Shown: in pieces, positions 4,650-5,549 of the stretch
How the letters are laid out: each line of letters starts with the position of its first letter
Numbering within the stretch: position 1 is the first letter of the stretch
NCBI GenBank assembly: GCA_027061705.1
Contig: JAMOVB010000153.1
Span: forward strand, 1-5,549
Direction: 5' to 3'
Source: Desulfurococcales archaeon
GTDB taxonomy: Archaea > Thermoproteota > Thermoprotei_A > Sulfolobales > NBVN01
DNA: 5,549 bases
Notes under the pieces: generated by a model
Database searches by the model: none
The model's input: the letters and a program-made list of their open reading frames with translations, nothing else
Told to the model about the DNA's origin: nothing
Translations under genes and position numbers: made by a program

Positions 4650-5549
4650 CGCTTCCGCAACCTCCTTACTAACCCTTCCAGTACCCTGAAGCTTAACAAC
4701 ACTTCGCAGGAATTCCTTGAAATTAACCCCCGCTCTCCTACTCCACACTCTAAACGCCTTCATTAGAGAAACATATGCCTTAAAGTGAAGCTCGCAAAGG
4801 TACATACCACCAGTATAGTACCTGCCGAACTTATTACAGAAAGCACACCTGTGCTCGCCGCCCTCGTCAACTAATTCTCTTGCCACTGACTTACCGTCAC
4901 TATCCAATATCTCCTTAACTCTCAGTAACTTAGGCTTAAGCACCCTCTTAGCCTCTTCAACAACCTCCTCCCTCCTCACCCTCCCGTCCCTAACAGCCTC
5001 AAGCTTTCTCTCAAACTCTCTGGTTAGTTCAACACTGGTTAGTTCCGTAAATAACCTTGTTAGTAATAAAACGACCATATATCCCAGATCAGTAACTTCA
5101 ACACCTTTCCTCCCGGCCCTCAAGTACCCACGCCGGAAGAGCGTCTCGATTATTTCAGCCCTAGTAGCTTCAGTTCCTATACCTACGGACTCCATCCACC
5201 TCAGTAGGGAAGCCTTGCTATGCGGCTGCGGCGGCTTACTATAGGCTCTGGATATGCGTACCTTCGAAATGCGGAGCCTGCATCCCTCACTCACTGCTGG
5301 CGCCTCCCTCTCTGAAATCCTTACAAAGGGGTATGGGTCGAGCCATCCTCGCTCAACTATGCGCTGCCCGCTGAGCAGGAACTTAAGCCCCGTTAAGGAT
5401 GACTTGAGCCGTGCAGCAAACTTTTTGATGATTGCTGGAGGGTAGAATGAGGCAATATACCTACGCACGATTAGATCATATACCAGCCACTCCTTTCTCT
5501 TCAAACCCCTCCTAGGTAGGTAGCCCGTCGGGTATATCGCCGGGTGGGC
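4617..5549 (-). CDS. topA: DNA topoisomerase I (type IA), C-terminal part (partial)
   Basis: The C-terminal 310 residues of a type IA topoisomerase, which relaxes negative supercoils by single-strand passage. The reading frame is open to the right edge, so the start and the catalytic Tyr lie outside. The first visible residues, AHPAIYPTG, are the conserved AHxAIxPT motif (His near the active site). WLVYDLIVRRYIASF follows, then SLLRWMESVGIGTEATRAEIIETL, the type IA helix-turn motif (GIGTxATRA), and RGYL. Residues 227-247 carry a zinc finger, Cys-x2-Cys-x13-Cys-x2-His (CAFC, then CELH). A basic helical tail follows. The Cys finger and tail fit archaeal TopA rather than reverse gyrase, which ends shortly after the topoisomerase fold, but the missing N-terminus prevents complete exclusion. 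A TTG at 5504 has coding sequence upstream and is not the start. The 3' end overlaps the signal peptidase. Confidence 0.92.
   Translation of the reverse strand, partial: AHPAIYPTGYLPRRGLKRKEWLVYDLIVRRYIASFYPPAIIKKFAARLKSSLTGLKFLLSGQRIVERGWLDPYPFVRISEREAPAVSEGCRLRISKVRISRAYSKPPQPHSKASLLRWMESVGIGTEATRAEIIETLFRRGYLRAGRKGVEVTDLGYMVVLLLTRLFTELTSVELTREFERKLEAVRDGRVRREEVVEEAKRVLKPKLLRVKEILDSDGKSVARELVDEGGEHRCAFCNKFGRYYTGGMYLCELHFKAYVSLMKAFRVWSRRAGVNFKEFLRSVVKLQGTGRVSKEVAEALLKHALKAEG

Noticed and set aside
5502..5504. TTG as the start of the topoisomerase gene
   Set aside because: The same frame stays open to the window edge and encodes the conserved AHPAIYPTG motif upstream, so the gene is simply cut by the edge.
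1..5549. CRISPR array, insertion sequence, tRNA or integration site
   Set aside because: No regularly spaced repeats, transposase-like product, terminal inverted repeats or cloverleaf-like sequence were seen on either strand.

Overview
The window looks like chromosomal DNA of a thermophilic archaeon of the TACK group, most likely a crenarchaeote (Thermoproteota) from an order that divides with the Cdv/ESCRT-III machinery. The evidence is a cdvA-cdvB-cdvC cluster, an archaeal enolase, an archaeal Ser-His-Asp signal peptidase, a type IA topoisomerase with a C-terminal zinc finger, heavy use of AGG/AGA and ATA codons, and TATA-type promoters. The Thermoproteales, which lack Cdv proteins, are an unlikely source. 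The genus cannot be told from the sequence alone.

Layout. (1) About 1-2057, minus strand: cdvA, cdvB, and the MIT-domain end of cdvC, which runs off the left edge. All three use non-ATG starts (GTG, TTG, TTG). The interaction parts of the division machine are visible: a CdvA C-terminal tail that probably docks on the CdvB winged helix, and a CdvB proline/basic linker that probably docks on the CdvC MIT domain. (2) About 2058-2175: a divergent promoter region shared by cdvA and enolase. (3) 2176-3453, plus strand: complete enolase with all catalytic residues. (4) 3445-3684, minus strand: a two-helix membrane miniprotein whose stop codon overlaps the enolase 3' end, next to a perfect 14-bp palindrome with T5 on both strands. 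(5) About 3700-3901: a gap with no protein gene. It holds a TATA element readable on both strands and a good candidate for a C/D box guide RNA at 3753-3809. (6) 3902-4649, plus strand: a zinc-ribbon protein with a basic, then acidic tail, overlapping a signal peptidase I gene. (7) 4617-5549, minus strand: the C-terminal 310 residues of a DNA topoisomerase I, convergent with and overlapping the signal peptidase by 33 bp, with its start beyond the right edge.

The cdv genes act together in division and membrane scission. The zinc-ribbon and signal-peptidase genes look translationally coupled, but no functional link is evident. The rest is compactly packed housekeeping. The least explained items are the candidate C/D box RNA, which is too short and non-coding to be found by ORF calling, and the pilin-like two-helix protein.
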